Assembly: GCF_004361855.1 (NCBI RefSeq)
Contig: NZ_SNWQ01000029.1
Span: 25,642 to 89,641, forward strand
Length of the DNA stretch: 64,000 nt
Reading direction: 5' to 3'
From: Kribbella caucasensis
Lineage (GTDB): Bacteria; Actinomycetota; Actinomycetes; Propionibacteriales; Kribbellaceae
Shown here: in pieces, positions 41,922-49,586 of the stretch
Layout: every line of letters starts with the position of its first letter
Position numbering within the stretch: the first letter of the stretch is position 1
Position numbers and translations under genes: made by a program
The notes under the pieces: model-generated
Told to the model about the DNA's origin: nothing
The model's input: only the letters and a program-made list of their open reading frames with translations
Database searches by the model: none

Positions 41922-42506
41922 TTGACCACCCCCACCGAGGGCAAGTTGATGAAGCGCCCCGAGCGGCGCCGTGCGCTGATCGCGGCCGCGGCGCGCGCTT
42001 TCGCCCGCAGCGGTTACGCGGCGACCAACCTCGAGGACGTCGCCGCCGAAGCCGGTGTCAGCCGGGTGCTGATCTACCGGCACTTCGAGTCCAAGGCCGA
42101 GTTGTACGAAGCCGTCCTCGCAGACGTCAGCGACAAACTGCGCGACGCCACGGGCCACCCCAACCACACGCCGGCAAGCCTCGATGCACTCGTCGCCGTC
42201 GCCCAGGAGATCCCGGACGGGTTCCGCCTCTTCTTCCGCCAATCCGCACAGGAACCCGAGTTCCGCCGGCATGCCGACGAGCTCCGCGCCGCCATGACCG
42301 CCACCGCCGAACCCTTACTGCGCGAGGTCATCCACGACGAGGACCGGCTCCAATGGGCTGCCCAGCTCATTCCGACCATCGCAGTCGAGGGCGTCATCGC
42401 CTGGCTGGACGCCGGAAAGCCGTCACCGGCCACCGCGGCCGAAACCATCACCAATCTCATCGGCGCCGCCGTCAGGACCATCGCGTCCGCACCACCCGAG
42501 GACTGA
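41922..42506 (+). CDS. TetR-family regulator
   Basis: The 194-residue regulator has an N-terminal helix-turn-helix (RRRALIAAAARAFARSGYAA, TNLEDVAAEAGVSRVLIYRHFESKAELY; about 12-58) and a helical ligand domain. The start is TTG 41922, with AAGGAGG seven bases upstream; ATG 41949 in frame is an alternative giving 185 residues. It diverges from the methyltransferase/ABC-2 operon, and the gap holds three TGTnAACA boxes, so it most likely represses both directions and is released by a drug-like ligand. Confidence 0.93.
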   Translation: MTTPTEGKLMKRPERRRALIAAAARAFARSGYAATNLEDVAAEAGVSRVLIYRHFESKAELYEAVLADVSDKLRDATGHPNHTPASLDALVAVAQEIPDGFRLFFRQSAQEPEFRRHADELRAAMTATAEPLLREVIHDEDRLQWAAQLIPTIAVEGVIAWLDAGKPSPATAAETITNLIGAAVRTIASAPPED

Positions 42507-42563
42507 GGCTGGACGTTCTGGGGCGGCGCGAGGACAGTCGGTGGTAGTGGAAGGAGTCGCATC

Positions 42564-42944
42564 ATGAAGATCCACACCACGTATCTGGACCATGTCGTTC
42601 TGTCCGTCTCCGACGTCGCTGCGAGCAGTCGCTGGTGGTCTGCCCTGACCGGCGCGCGGACGACCCAGGACTACGAGGGCGAGGTCTCGCTCCAAGTGGG
42701 CGGACAGGCGATCCGGCTGCGGCAAGGGACGCCGGCGCCGAGTGGTTCTGTGAGCATCTGCCTGATCGCGGACGCCTCGATCCACGACCTTTACGAGCGG
42801 GCCGAGCAGCTGCACGCCGTCCACGGTTCCATCCATCCGCGGACCGCCGCCACCGCACCCGTCCAGGCCCTCACCCTCGAAGACCCGGACGGCTACAAGG
42901 TCGAGCTCGCCACCTACACCCCAGAGGGCGCCCCCATCCGGTAG
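42564..42944 (+). CDS. VOC-superfamily protein (single glyoxalase-like domain)
   Basis: The 126-residue protein matches one VOC domain: TTYLDHVVLSVSDVAASSRWW (about 5-25), VSLQVGGQAIRLRQG, and a closing strand LEDPDGYKVELATYTP (about 105-120). His in LDHVVL and Glu in KVELAT could be two of the metal ligands. It is preceded by GGAAGGAG about eight bases before the ATG. It lies between two regulator genes with no clear operon partner. Substrate unknown. Confidence 0.85.
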   Translation: MKIHTTYLDHVVLSVSDVAASSRWWSALTGARTTQDYEGEVSLQVGGQAIRLRQGTPAPSGSVSICLIADASIHDLYERAEQLHAVHGSIHPRTAATAPVQALTLEDPDGYKVELATYTPEGAPIR

Positions 42945-42966
42945 CGGACTCAGGACTGCGGTCGGT

Positions 42967-43530
42967 TCAGAGCAGCGAGAGCAGGTGGTCGACGAGATCA
43001 CCCGGTTCGGCGTGGAGGCTGAACTGGGACTGGATCTGAAGACCGTCGGACACCGCGATCAGGAGGGTGGCGATCTTGTCCGGGTCGGCCGCCGTACTGA
43101 TCGTCCCGGCCGACTGCCGCGCCCGGACCCCCTCGGCCAACGCCTCGCGAAGGTTCCGGTAGCGCTCGACGAAGTAGTCGTGAGCGCTGTGCTCCGGATC
43201 GCCCGCCTCCGCGGAGAAGGTCGAGTAGAGCTGAACCAGGCCAGGGACACCGCTGTTGTGCCGCACGATCGCGCCGAGCTTGCCGATCGCATCCGGCTGA
43301 TCGCTCAGCCTCTCGGTGTCGGCCGCGTCGCGGGCGCGTAGTACGGCCTCGAACAGCTGCTCCTTCGACCCGAAGTAGTGCAGGAGACCCGCCTCGCTCA
43401 GACCGACGGCACTCGCCAGCTCACGCGTCGAGGTCTTCCGGTACCCGTGCTGGGCGATCACCCCGAGCGCCGCCGTCAGGATCTCCTCGCGCTTGGCGAC
43501 GCCTTTCGCGTACGGACCTCGGGATGGCAT
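42967..43530 (-). CDS. TetR-family regulator (AcrR type)
   Basis: The product of 187 residues has a helix-turn-helix (REEILTAALGVIAQHGYRKT, STRELASAVGLSEAGLLHYFGSKEQLFEAVL; about 14-64) and a ligand domain ending DLVDHLLSLL. The start is either ATG 43530 or GTG 43548; neither has a strong ribosome site. It diverges from the GH3 beta-glucosidase gene, with a candidate operator (AAAACC...GGTTTT) between them, so control of that sugar gene is likely, although TetR proteins are less usual than LacI for this task. Confidence 0.92.
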   Translation of the reverse strand: MPSRGPYAKGVAKREEILTAALGVIAQHGYRKTSTRELASAVGLSEAGLLHYFGSKEQLFEAVLRARDAADTERLSDQPDAIGKLGAIVRHNSGVPGLVQLYSTFSAEAGDPEHSAHDYFVERYRNLREALAEGVRARQSAGTISTAADPDKIATLLIAVSDGLQIQSQFSLHAEPGDLVDHLLSLL

Positions 43531-43558
43531 GACCAGGATGCTACTCACACCGGAAACG

Positions 43559-43581
43559 AAAACCTAGCGCTACTCGGTTTT
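43559..43581. promoter_or_regulatory. Inverted repeat between TetR and GH3 genes
   Basis: AAAACC (43559-43564) and GGTTTT (43576-43581) are inverted about an 11-nt centre that itself contains the palindrome TAGCGCTA (43565-43572). Probable operator of the adjacent TetR protein. Confidence 0.5.
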
Positions 43582-43600
43582 GGCGCGTACAGTCGTCCGC

Positions 43601-46021
43601 ATGAGCCCCAGCCCTGGTGATTTCGAAGCCCTGCTCAGCCGCCTCGCGCTCAAGGAGAAGGTCCGGATTCTGACCGGACAGGACTTCTGGTCCACTCATC
43701 CCCTCCCCGGGATCGGCCTGCGGTCGATGGTGCTGTCGGACGGCCCGAGCGGCGTCCGCGGTCCGGTCTGGGACGAGCGCGACCCGTCGCTCAACCTCCC
43801 GTCGGCGACCGCGCTCTCGTCGTCCTGGGATCTCGGGATCGCTCATCGGTACGGCGTGGTGTCCGCGCTCGAAGCACGTCGCAAGGGTGTGGACGTCGTG
43901 CTCGGGCCGACGATCAACCTGCATCGGTCGCCACTCGGCGGGCGGCACTTCGAGGCGTTCAGCGAGGATCCCGTGCTCACCGGTGAACTCGCCGCCGCCT
44001 ATGTGGCCGGCGTCCAGGAGCTCGGCGTCGGCGCGACCCCGAAGCACTACGTCGCGAACGACTTCGAGACCGACCGCTTCACCGCGGACGTGGTGGTGAG
44101 CGAGCGGGCGCTGCGCGAGGTGTACCTGCTGGCGTTCGAGAAGGCCGTCACCGAGTCCAAGGCGTGGCTGGTGATGAGCGCGTACAACTCGATCAACGGC
44201 GCCACCGCGTCCGAGAACGAGTTGCTCGAGACTCCACTCAACACCGACTGGGGTTTCGACGGCGTCGTCGTCAGCGACTGGACCGCCGTACGCAGCGTGG
44301 AGAGCGCCAAGCACTCGCAGGACCTGGAGATGCCGGGACCGATCGGGGCGTGGGGGGACGCCCTGGTCGAGGCGGTGCGATCCGGCGAGGTCAAGGAGGA
44401 CGCGATCGACCGGAAGGTGCTGCGCCTGCTCACGTTGGCCGCTCGGGTCGGCGCGCTCGAAGGGTTCGAGAAGCCGGCCGAGGTCCCTGCTGTAGACGGC
44501 GTTGCCTTCGCGCGCACCGCCGCGACCGAGGGATCGGTGCTGCTGCGCAACCATGGCGAGCTGCCGTGGCAATCCGAGACCCTGCGGCGGGTGGCGATGA
44601 TCGGGCACAACGCACGAGACGCACGGACCCAGGGTGGTGGTAGTGCGACCGTCATTCCGACGTCCGTGGTCTCCCCGCTCGACGGACTCCGCGCGGCCCT
44701 CCCCGATGCTGAGATCACCTACTCGATCGGCACGGTCGTCCAGGAAGGTGTTGCCGAACTACCACTGGCCACGATGACCAACCCGGACACCGGTCGGCCC
44801 GGCGCAAAGGTGCGCTTCCTCGCCGCGGACGGCACCGAGCTGTACGCCGAGGACCGATTCTCCAGCGCGCTGGTGTACCTCGGCGGGAACGCACCGATCG
44901 GTGACACCTCGGTCTTCGAGTTCCGTACGACGTACACGCCGGCCGAGTCCGGCTCGATCCTGCTCGGCTTCGCCACGGTCGGCCGCGGCCGTATCTTTGC
45001 CGACGGCAAACTTCTGCGCGAGGACGTCGCCGTACCGGTGGGCACGGATCTCGGCGCCGCGTTGCTGTCACCGCCGTTCATCTCGACCCCGCTCGACGTG
45101 ATCGCCGGTCAGCCCGTCGACGTCCGGGTGGAGCTTGAACTGCCCGAGCGGGAAGGCGGCCTCAGCAATGCCCTGAGCATCACCGTCGGCGTCCAGCCCG
45201 ACCCGTCGGATCCGCAGGCCTTGATCGACGAGGCGGTCGAGGCGGCGCGTACGGCGGACGTCGCGGTCGTTGTCGTCGGCACCAATTCCAAGGTCGAGTC
45301 CGAGGGCTACGACCGCAGCACCCTCGCGCTCCCCGGTCGTCAGGACGACCTGGTCCGTGCCGTGGCCGCCGCCAACCCGCGGACAGTCGTGGTCGTCAAC
45401 GCAGGCTCGCCCGTCCTGCTGCCATGGCGTGGCGAAGTTGCCGCACTCCTGGTCACCTACTTTGGTGGCCAGGAGTACGGCAACGCTTTGGCCGACGTTC
45501 TGCTCGGCGTCGTGGAGCCCGGCGGTCGGCTCCCCACGACGTGGCCGCGCGAGGAGTCCGACGTACCGGTCATCGACGTCACTCCACAGGACGGTGTCGT
45601 CCGCTACGACGAGGGCATCCACATCGGCTACCGCGCCTGGCTCCGCGCCGGCACCGAACCCGCTTTCCCCTTCGGTCACGGCCTCGGCTACACCACCTGG
45701 GAACTCACCGACCTCCGCGCCATCGACCCGTCGTCAGTAGCGCTGACCGTCCGCAACACCGGTGGGCAGGCCGGCAAGCACGTCATTCAGGTGTACGCCG
45801 AACGCCCCTCGTCGACCGTAGACCGTCCGACTCGCTGGCTAGCCGGCTTCACCGTCGTACGCCTCGATGGCGGAAGTGCCCGGGAGGTCACCGTGCCACT
45901 GCACCAGCACACCTTCGAGCACTGGGACAACGGCTGGACCACCGAACCCGGCGAGTTCACCCTCCACGCCGGCTCCTCGGTCACCGACCTCCCCCTCACC
46001 ACCCAAATCCACCTGCCATAA
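43601..46021 (+). CDS. GH3 beta-glucosidase with PA14-type insert
   Basis: The product of 806 residues is a retaining beta-glycosidase. The GH3 N-domain runs about 8-300 (MVLSDGPSGVRGP; VLGPTINLHRSPLGGRHFEAFSED split as VLGPTINLHR and GGRHFEAFSEDP; KHYVANDFETDR; nucleophile Asp about 226 in GVVVSDWTAVRS). A PA14-like insert lies at about 395-530. The C-domain has acid/base region VESEGYDRSTLALPGRQ (about 565). A fibronectin type III-like domain closes it (about 700-800). There is no signal peptide, so it acts in the cytoplasm on imported beta-glucosides. It stands alone, ending at a perfect hairpin. Confidence 0.94.
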   Translation: MSPSPGDFEALLSRLALKEKVRILTGQDFWSTHPLPGIGLRSMVLSDGPSGVRGPVWDERDPSLNLPSATALSSSWDLGIAHRYGVVSALEARRKGVDVVLGPTINLHRSPLGGRHFEAFSEDPVLTGELAAAYVAGVQELGVGATPKHYVANDFETDRFTADVVVSERALREVYLLAFEKAVTESKAWLVMSAYNSINGATASENELLETPLNTDWGFDGVVVSDWTAVRSVESAKHSQDLEMPGPIGAWGDALVEAVRSGEVKEDAIDRKVLRLLTLAARVGALEGFEKPAEVPAVDGVAFARTAATEGSVLLRNHGELPWQSETLRRVAMIGHNARDARTQGGGSATVIPTSVVSPLDGLRAALPDAEITYSIGTVVQEGVAELPLATMTNPDTGRPGAKVRFLAADGTELYAEDRFSSALVYLGGNAPIGDTSVFEFRTTYTPAESGSILLGFATVGRGRIFADGKLLREDVAVPVGTDLGAALLSPPFISTPLDVIAGQPVDVRVELELPEREGGLSNALSITVGVQPDPSDPQALIDEAVEAARTADVAVVVVGTNSKVESEGYDRSTLALPGRQDDLVRAVAAANPRTVVVVNAGSPVLLPWRGEVAALLVTYFGGQEYGNALADVLLGVVEPGGRLPTTWPREESDVPVIDVTPQDGVVRYDEGIHIGYRAWLRAGTEPAFPFGHGLGYTTWELTDLRAIDPSSVALTVRNTGGQAGKHVIQVYAERPSSTVDRPTRWLAGFTVVRLDGGSAREVTVPLHQHTFEHWDNGWTTEPGEFTLHAGSSVTDLPLTTQIHLP

Positions 46022-46026
46022 GCCTT

Positions 46027-46069
46027 ACGTCCGAAGAAGTGTGGCCTATACCCTCACTTCTTCGGACGT
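46027..46069. terminator. Bidirectional terminator hairpin
   Basis: ACGTCCGAAGAAGTG (46027-46041) and CACTTCTTCGGACGT (46055-46069) form a perfect 15-bp stem with a 13-nt loop, 5 bp after the GH3 stop and 19 bp before the end of the convergent TetR gene. Confidence 0.9.
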
Positions 46070-46088
46070 CAGCAATCGGGAGGAGGGG

Positions 46089-46757
46089 TCAGGGCGCGGG
46101 TGGTGGGAGGTCGTCGAGGCTGGGGAGCGGGGTGTGGGCGAGCTTGTTCGCCTTGGCCGCGGATACGCCGAACATCCGCAGCAGGTCCTCCGCGATCTGA
46201 TCGGTCGCCGCCGCGTCGTCGCGATCCGGGCGGTCGAGTAGCAGCTGGCCGAGACCAAGCAGCGCTCCGGCTGCTACCACCATGGCGAGCTCCGGGTCCT
46301 CCACCTTGAAGCGACCGGAGTCGATCGCCGCCCGCAGGTCGCGGATCGCGCGCGGCGCCAGGCCGCGGTCGGACGTGATCAGCTCGGTCCCGCTGCGGAG
46401 CAGCACGCGGCTGAGCTGAGGCGCCTTGCGGTGTAGCCGCCCGGTCAGCCGGAAGCTGCGCGTGAAGGTCTCGACCGGATCGTCGGACGGCTCGCCCAGC
46501 GTGTCCAGGACCGCACCGTGCGCCTCGAGCGCGTCGTCGACGGCGGCCTGGAACAGCTCGTCCTTGGTCTGGAAGTGGTTGTAGAACGATCCCATCCCGA
46601 CGTCCGCGGCCTTGGTGATCTCCAGGATCGGGGCGTTGAGGTTGCCCTCGGCGATGAACGTCTGCGCGGCGCGTACGAGCGCCGCCCGGGTCCGCATCTT
46701 GCGGCGCACCAGGCGGTTCGGCTCCGGCTTCGGCTCTGACTCGGGATCGGCTGCCAT
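46089..46757 (-). CDS. TetR-family regulator of the efflux/aromatic operon
   Basis: The 222-residue regulator has a helix-turn-helix (RRKMRTRAALVRAAQTFIAEG; ILEITKAADVGMGSFYNHFQ then TKDELFQ; about 17-68) and a helical ligand domain. The ATG at 46757 is chosen because it gives the usual short N-terminal arm; the frame stays open to 47654 only as antisense of the pump gene. It diverges from the MMPL gene, and the gap holds two identical TGACGATATCGTCA palindromes that are its probable sites. Confidence 0.93.
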   Translation of the reverse strand: MAADPESEPKPEPNRLVRRKMRTRAALVRAAQTFIAEGNLNAPILEITKAADVGMGSFYNHFQTKDELFQAAVDDALEAHGAVLDTLGEPSDDPVETFTRSFRLTGRLHRKAPQLSRVLLRSGTELITSDRGLAPRAIRDLRAAIDSGRFKVEDPELAMVVAAGALLGLGQLLLDRPDRDDAAATDQIAEDLLRMFGVSAAKANKLAHTPLPSLDDLPPPAP

Positions 46758-46787
46758 GCCCGTCACCCTAGCAGCTGTCGTCAGAGA

Positions 46788-46846
46788 TGACGATATCGTC
46801 AGTTTTATGTATGCTGACGATTGCCTCGTAAATGACGATATCGTCA
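46788..46846. promoter_or_regulatory. Twin TetR operators, perfect palindromes
   Basis: TGACGATATCGTCA occurs at 46788-46801 and again at 46833-46846, each a perfect 14-bp palindrome, 45 bp apart centre to centre. A half site, TGACGATT, lies between them at 46814. Both are within the 123-bp divergent promoter region. Confidence 0.88.
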
Positions 46847-46880
46847 GCACTGGCCGCGGGGCCGGATCGAAGGAGTCTCC

Positions 46881-49586
46881 GTGTCGTCGTTCCTCTACCG
46901 CCTCGGGCGGGCCGCGGCTCGCCTCCGGGTACTGGTCGTCGCCGTGTGGGTGCTCGTCCTGGCCGCGGCCGGCGGTGGCGCGGTCGCCTTCAACCAGGGC
47001 ACCGACGACACGTTCAGCATCCCCGGCTCGGAATCCCAGGACGCGCTCGACCATCTCGGGCGCGTCTTCCCAGAGGTCAGTGGGACTTCGGCCCAGCTGG
47101 TCCTCGTCGTACCGGACGGGCAGAAGGTCGACACGGCCGCAACTCGTACGGCGGTCAACGCCACGGTCGCGCGGATCGGGGAGGTCGACCAGGTCGCGAC
47201 CGTGGTGAACCCGTTCGGGTCGGACGTGTCGGGCGCCGTGTCGGAGGACGGCCGGGCCGCGCTGATCGCCGTACCGATGACTGTCGACGTGGCTCAGGTT
47301 GAGCCGTCCTCCAAGGACGACCTGACCGAGATCGCGAACGACCTGGCATCGACGGTGGGCGGCGGGGCGCACGTGTACACCGGCGGCGACGCGTTCGCCG
47401 ACAAAGTGCCCAAGCTCAGCCCCACCGAAGGGATCGGTCTGGGCATCGCACTGATCGTGCTGCTGCTGATGTTCCGCTCGATGATCGCGGCGGTGATGCC
47501 GCTGCTGACCGCGGTTCTCGGAGTGGGCATCGCGGTCGGGCTGATCTATCTGGCGACGCTGGCGATACCGATCTCGTCGACGGCGCCCATGCTCGCGGTG
47601 ATGCTCGGCCTGGCCGTCGGGATCGACTACGCCCTGTTCCTGTTGTCGCGGCATCGTGACCAGCTCGCCGAAGGACTGGAGGTCGAGGAGTCGGTCGCCC
47701 GGGCCACCGCGACGGCCGGATCGGCGGTCATCTTCGCCGGCCTCACCGTCGTCATCGCGCTGCTGGGCCTGACCATCGCGGGCATTCCGTTCCTGACCAC
47801 GATGGGTGTCGCCGCCGCGGTGGCCGTCGCGTTCGCAGTGGCGATCGCCGTGACCCTGATCCCGGCGCTGATGTCATTCGCCGGCGACCGACTGCGTCCC
47901 AAGACTCCAAAGGGCGCTCCCAAGGCACAACGGCGCCGCCGTATCCGTCTCCCCAAGCCACAGATTGCCCGGGCATGGGTCCGTACGGCGACCAAGGTGC
48001 CGCTGCTGACCGTCGTCATCACAGTCGTAGGGCTTGCCGCATGCGCCATCCCGGCGGCCGAGCTGCGCCTGGCGTTGCCGGACAACGGCAGCGAGGAGCA
48101 CGGGACACCCGCCCAGGTGACGTACGAGGTGGTCAGCGAACACTTCGGCCCCGGCTACAACGGCCCGCTGATCGTGACCGCCGACATCATCCAGAGCACC
48201 GACCCGGTCGGCCTGATGAACAAGCTGGCCGCCGAGATCCGGACGATGCCCGGTGTGGCCTCGGTGCCGCTGGCCACGCCGAATCCGAAGGGCGACACGG
48301 GCATCATCCAGGTTGTCCCCACCACCGCCGCGGACTCCGCCGAGACCGAGGACCTGGTCAAGCGGCTCCGCGACCAGGAGCAGCATTTCCTCGACGAGTA
48401 CGGGACGCAGACGGCCGTCACCGGGATCACCGCGGTCGGCATCGACGTCTCCGCCAAACTCGGTCAGGCGCTGCTCCCGTTCGGGATCCTGGTCGTCGGG
48501 TTGTCGATGGTCCTGCTGGCGATGGTGTTCCGTTCGATCTGGGTGCCGGTGAAAGCGACCTTCGGCTATCTGCTGTCGGTCGGGGCCGCGTTCGGTGCCA
48601 CCTCGTTCGTCTTCCAGCAAGGGCATCTGGCGGAGCAGTTGCATGTCGCGCACACCGGCAGCGTGATCAGCTTCCTGCCGATCATCCTGATGGGCGTCCT
48701 GTTCGGGCTCGCGATGGACTACGAGGTGTTCCTGGTCTCCCGGATCCGCGAGGACTACGTCCACCACGGCGATCCGCAGCACGCGATCGAGTCCGGTTTC
48801 GTGTCCGCGTCGCGGGTCGTGGTCGCGGCCGCGCTGATCATGTTCGCGGTCTTCGCGGCGTTCGTCCCGGAGGGCAGTGCGACGATCAAGCCGATCGCGT
48901 TCAGCCTGGCCGTCGGTGTCTTCGTCGATGCGTTCATCGTGCGGATGACCCTCGTACCGGCCGTACTCGCCCTGCTCGGCGAGCGTGCCTGGGGTTTGCC
49001 GCCGAAGCTGGATCGCGCGCTGCCCGTGTTCGACGCCGAGGGCGACGCGCTGGTGCACGAGCTGCGGCTGGCCGACTGGCCCGGTACGGACGAGGCGATC
49101 AGCGCCCGCGAGCTCAGCCTCGAAGATGATCGCGGTCAGCCGATCTACCACGACGTCGAGATCCACGCGCCGCGCGGCGACACGCTCGTGCTGCACGGCT
49201 ACGGGTCGGTCGGCAAGACCGCACTCCTGTTCACGCTGGCCGGACGGATCACCAAGCACAAGGGAGATCTGAAGGTTCTCGGCCGGGTTCTCCCCCAGCA
49301 CAGCCACGCCCTTCGCCGCGAGGTCCATGTGATTCGTTGCCGCGACGTCACCGACCCAGGCGCCGAGGCCGCCGCCGCGATCGCGGACGGCGTCGGCCTG
49401 GTGCTGCTCGACGACATCGACGTCGTACTGCGAACCGACGCACGCGACGCACTCCGGGACGTTCTCGCTCGCCCAGGTACGGCGTCGTTCGTGGTCAGTT
49501 GCCAAGACCCGGAACGGATCCGGGACCTACTCCCCGCCACCACCCAACTGTTCGGACTGGCTCCTCAGCCAGCGGAGGTTCACTGA
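46881..49586 (+). CDS. MMPL/RND-family transporter with C-terminal ATPase-like domain
   Basis: The product of 901 residues is an MMPL pump through about residue 710: N-terminal helix after FLYRLGRAAARLR, extracytoplasmic domain, helix bundle with GLAVGIDYALFLLSRHRDQL (about 240-260), and a second half with GVLFGLAMDYEVFLVSRIRED (about 605-625). Residues about 725-895 are not MMPL. They carry a P-loop (GYGSVGKTA, about 773), then VGLVLLDDIDVVLR (Walker B-like, about 838) and FVVSCQDPERI, resembling a reduced ABC ATPase with no LSGGQ signature. The start is GTG 46881 with AAGGAG five bases before it. First gene of a six-gene operon; it shares one base with the next gene. Confidence 0.88.
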   Translation: MSSFLYRLGRAAARLRVLVVAVWVLVLAAAGGGAVAFNQGTDDTFSIPGSESQDALDHLGRVFPEVSGTSAQLVLVVPDGQKVDTAATRTAVNATVARIGEVDQVATVVNPFGSDVSGAVSEDGRAALIAVPMTVDVAQVEPSSKDDLTEIANDLASTVGGGAHVYTGGDAFADKVPKLSPTEGIGLGIALIVLLLMFRSMIAAVMPLLTAVLGVGIAVGLIYLATLAIPISSTAPMLAVMLGLAVGIDYALFLLSRHRDQLAEGLEVEESVARATATAGSAVIFAGLTVVIALLGLTIAGIPFLTTMGVAAAVAVAFAVAIAVTLIPALMSFAGDRLRPKTPKGAPKAQRRRRIRLPKPQIARAWVRTATKVPLLTVVITVVGLAACAIPAAELRLALPDNGSEEHGTPAQVTYEVVSEHFGPGYNGPLIVTADIIQSTDPVGLMNKLAAEIRTMPGVASVPLATPNPKGDTGIIQVVPTTAADSAETEDLVKRLRDQEQHFLDEYGTQTAVTGITAVGIDVSAKLGQALLPFGILVVGLSMVLLAMVFRSIWVPVKATFGYLLSVGAAFGATSFVFQQGHLAEQLHVAHTGSVISFLPIILMGVLFGLAMDYEVFLVSRIREDYVHHGDPQHAIESGFVSASRVVVAAALIMFAVFAAFVPEGSATIKPIAFSLAVGVFVDAFIVRMTLVPAVLALLGERAWGLPPKLDRALPVFDAEGDALVHELRLADWPGTDEAISARELSLEDDRGQPIYHDVEIHAPRGDTLVLHGYGSVGKTALLFTLAGRITKHKGDLKVLGRVLPQHSHALRREVHVIRCRDVTDPGAEAAAAIADGVGLVLLDDIDVVLRTDARDALRDVLARPGTASFVVSCQDPERIRDLLPATTQLFGLAPQPAEVH

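Noticed and set aside
47874..49505. 543-codon minus-strand frame within the MMPL gene
   Set aside because: Antisense shadow, highly charged, no domain.
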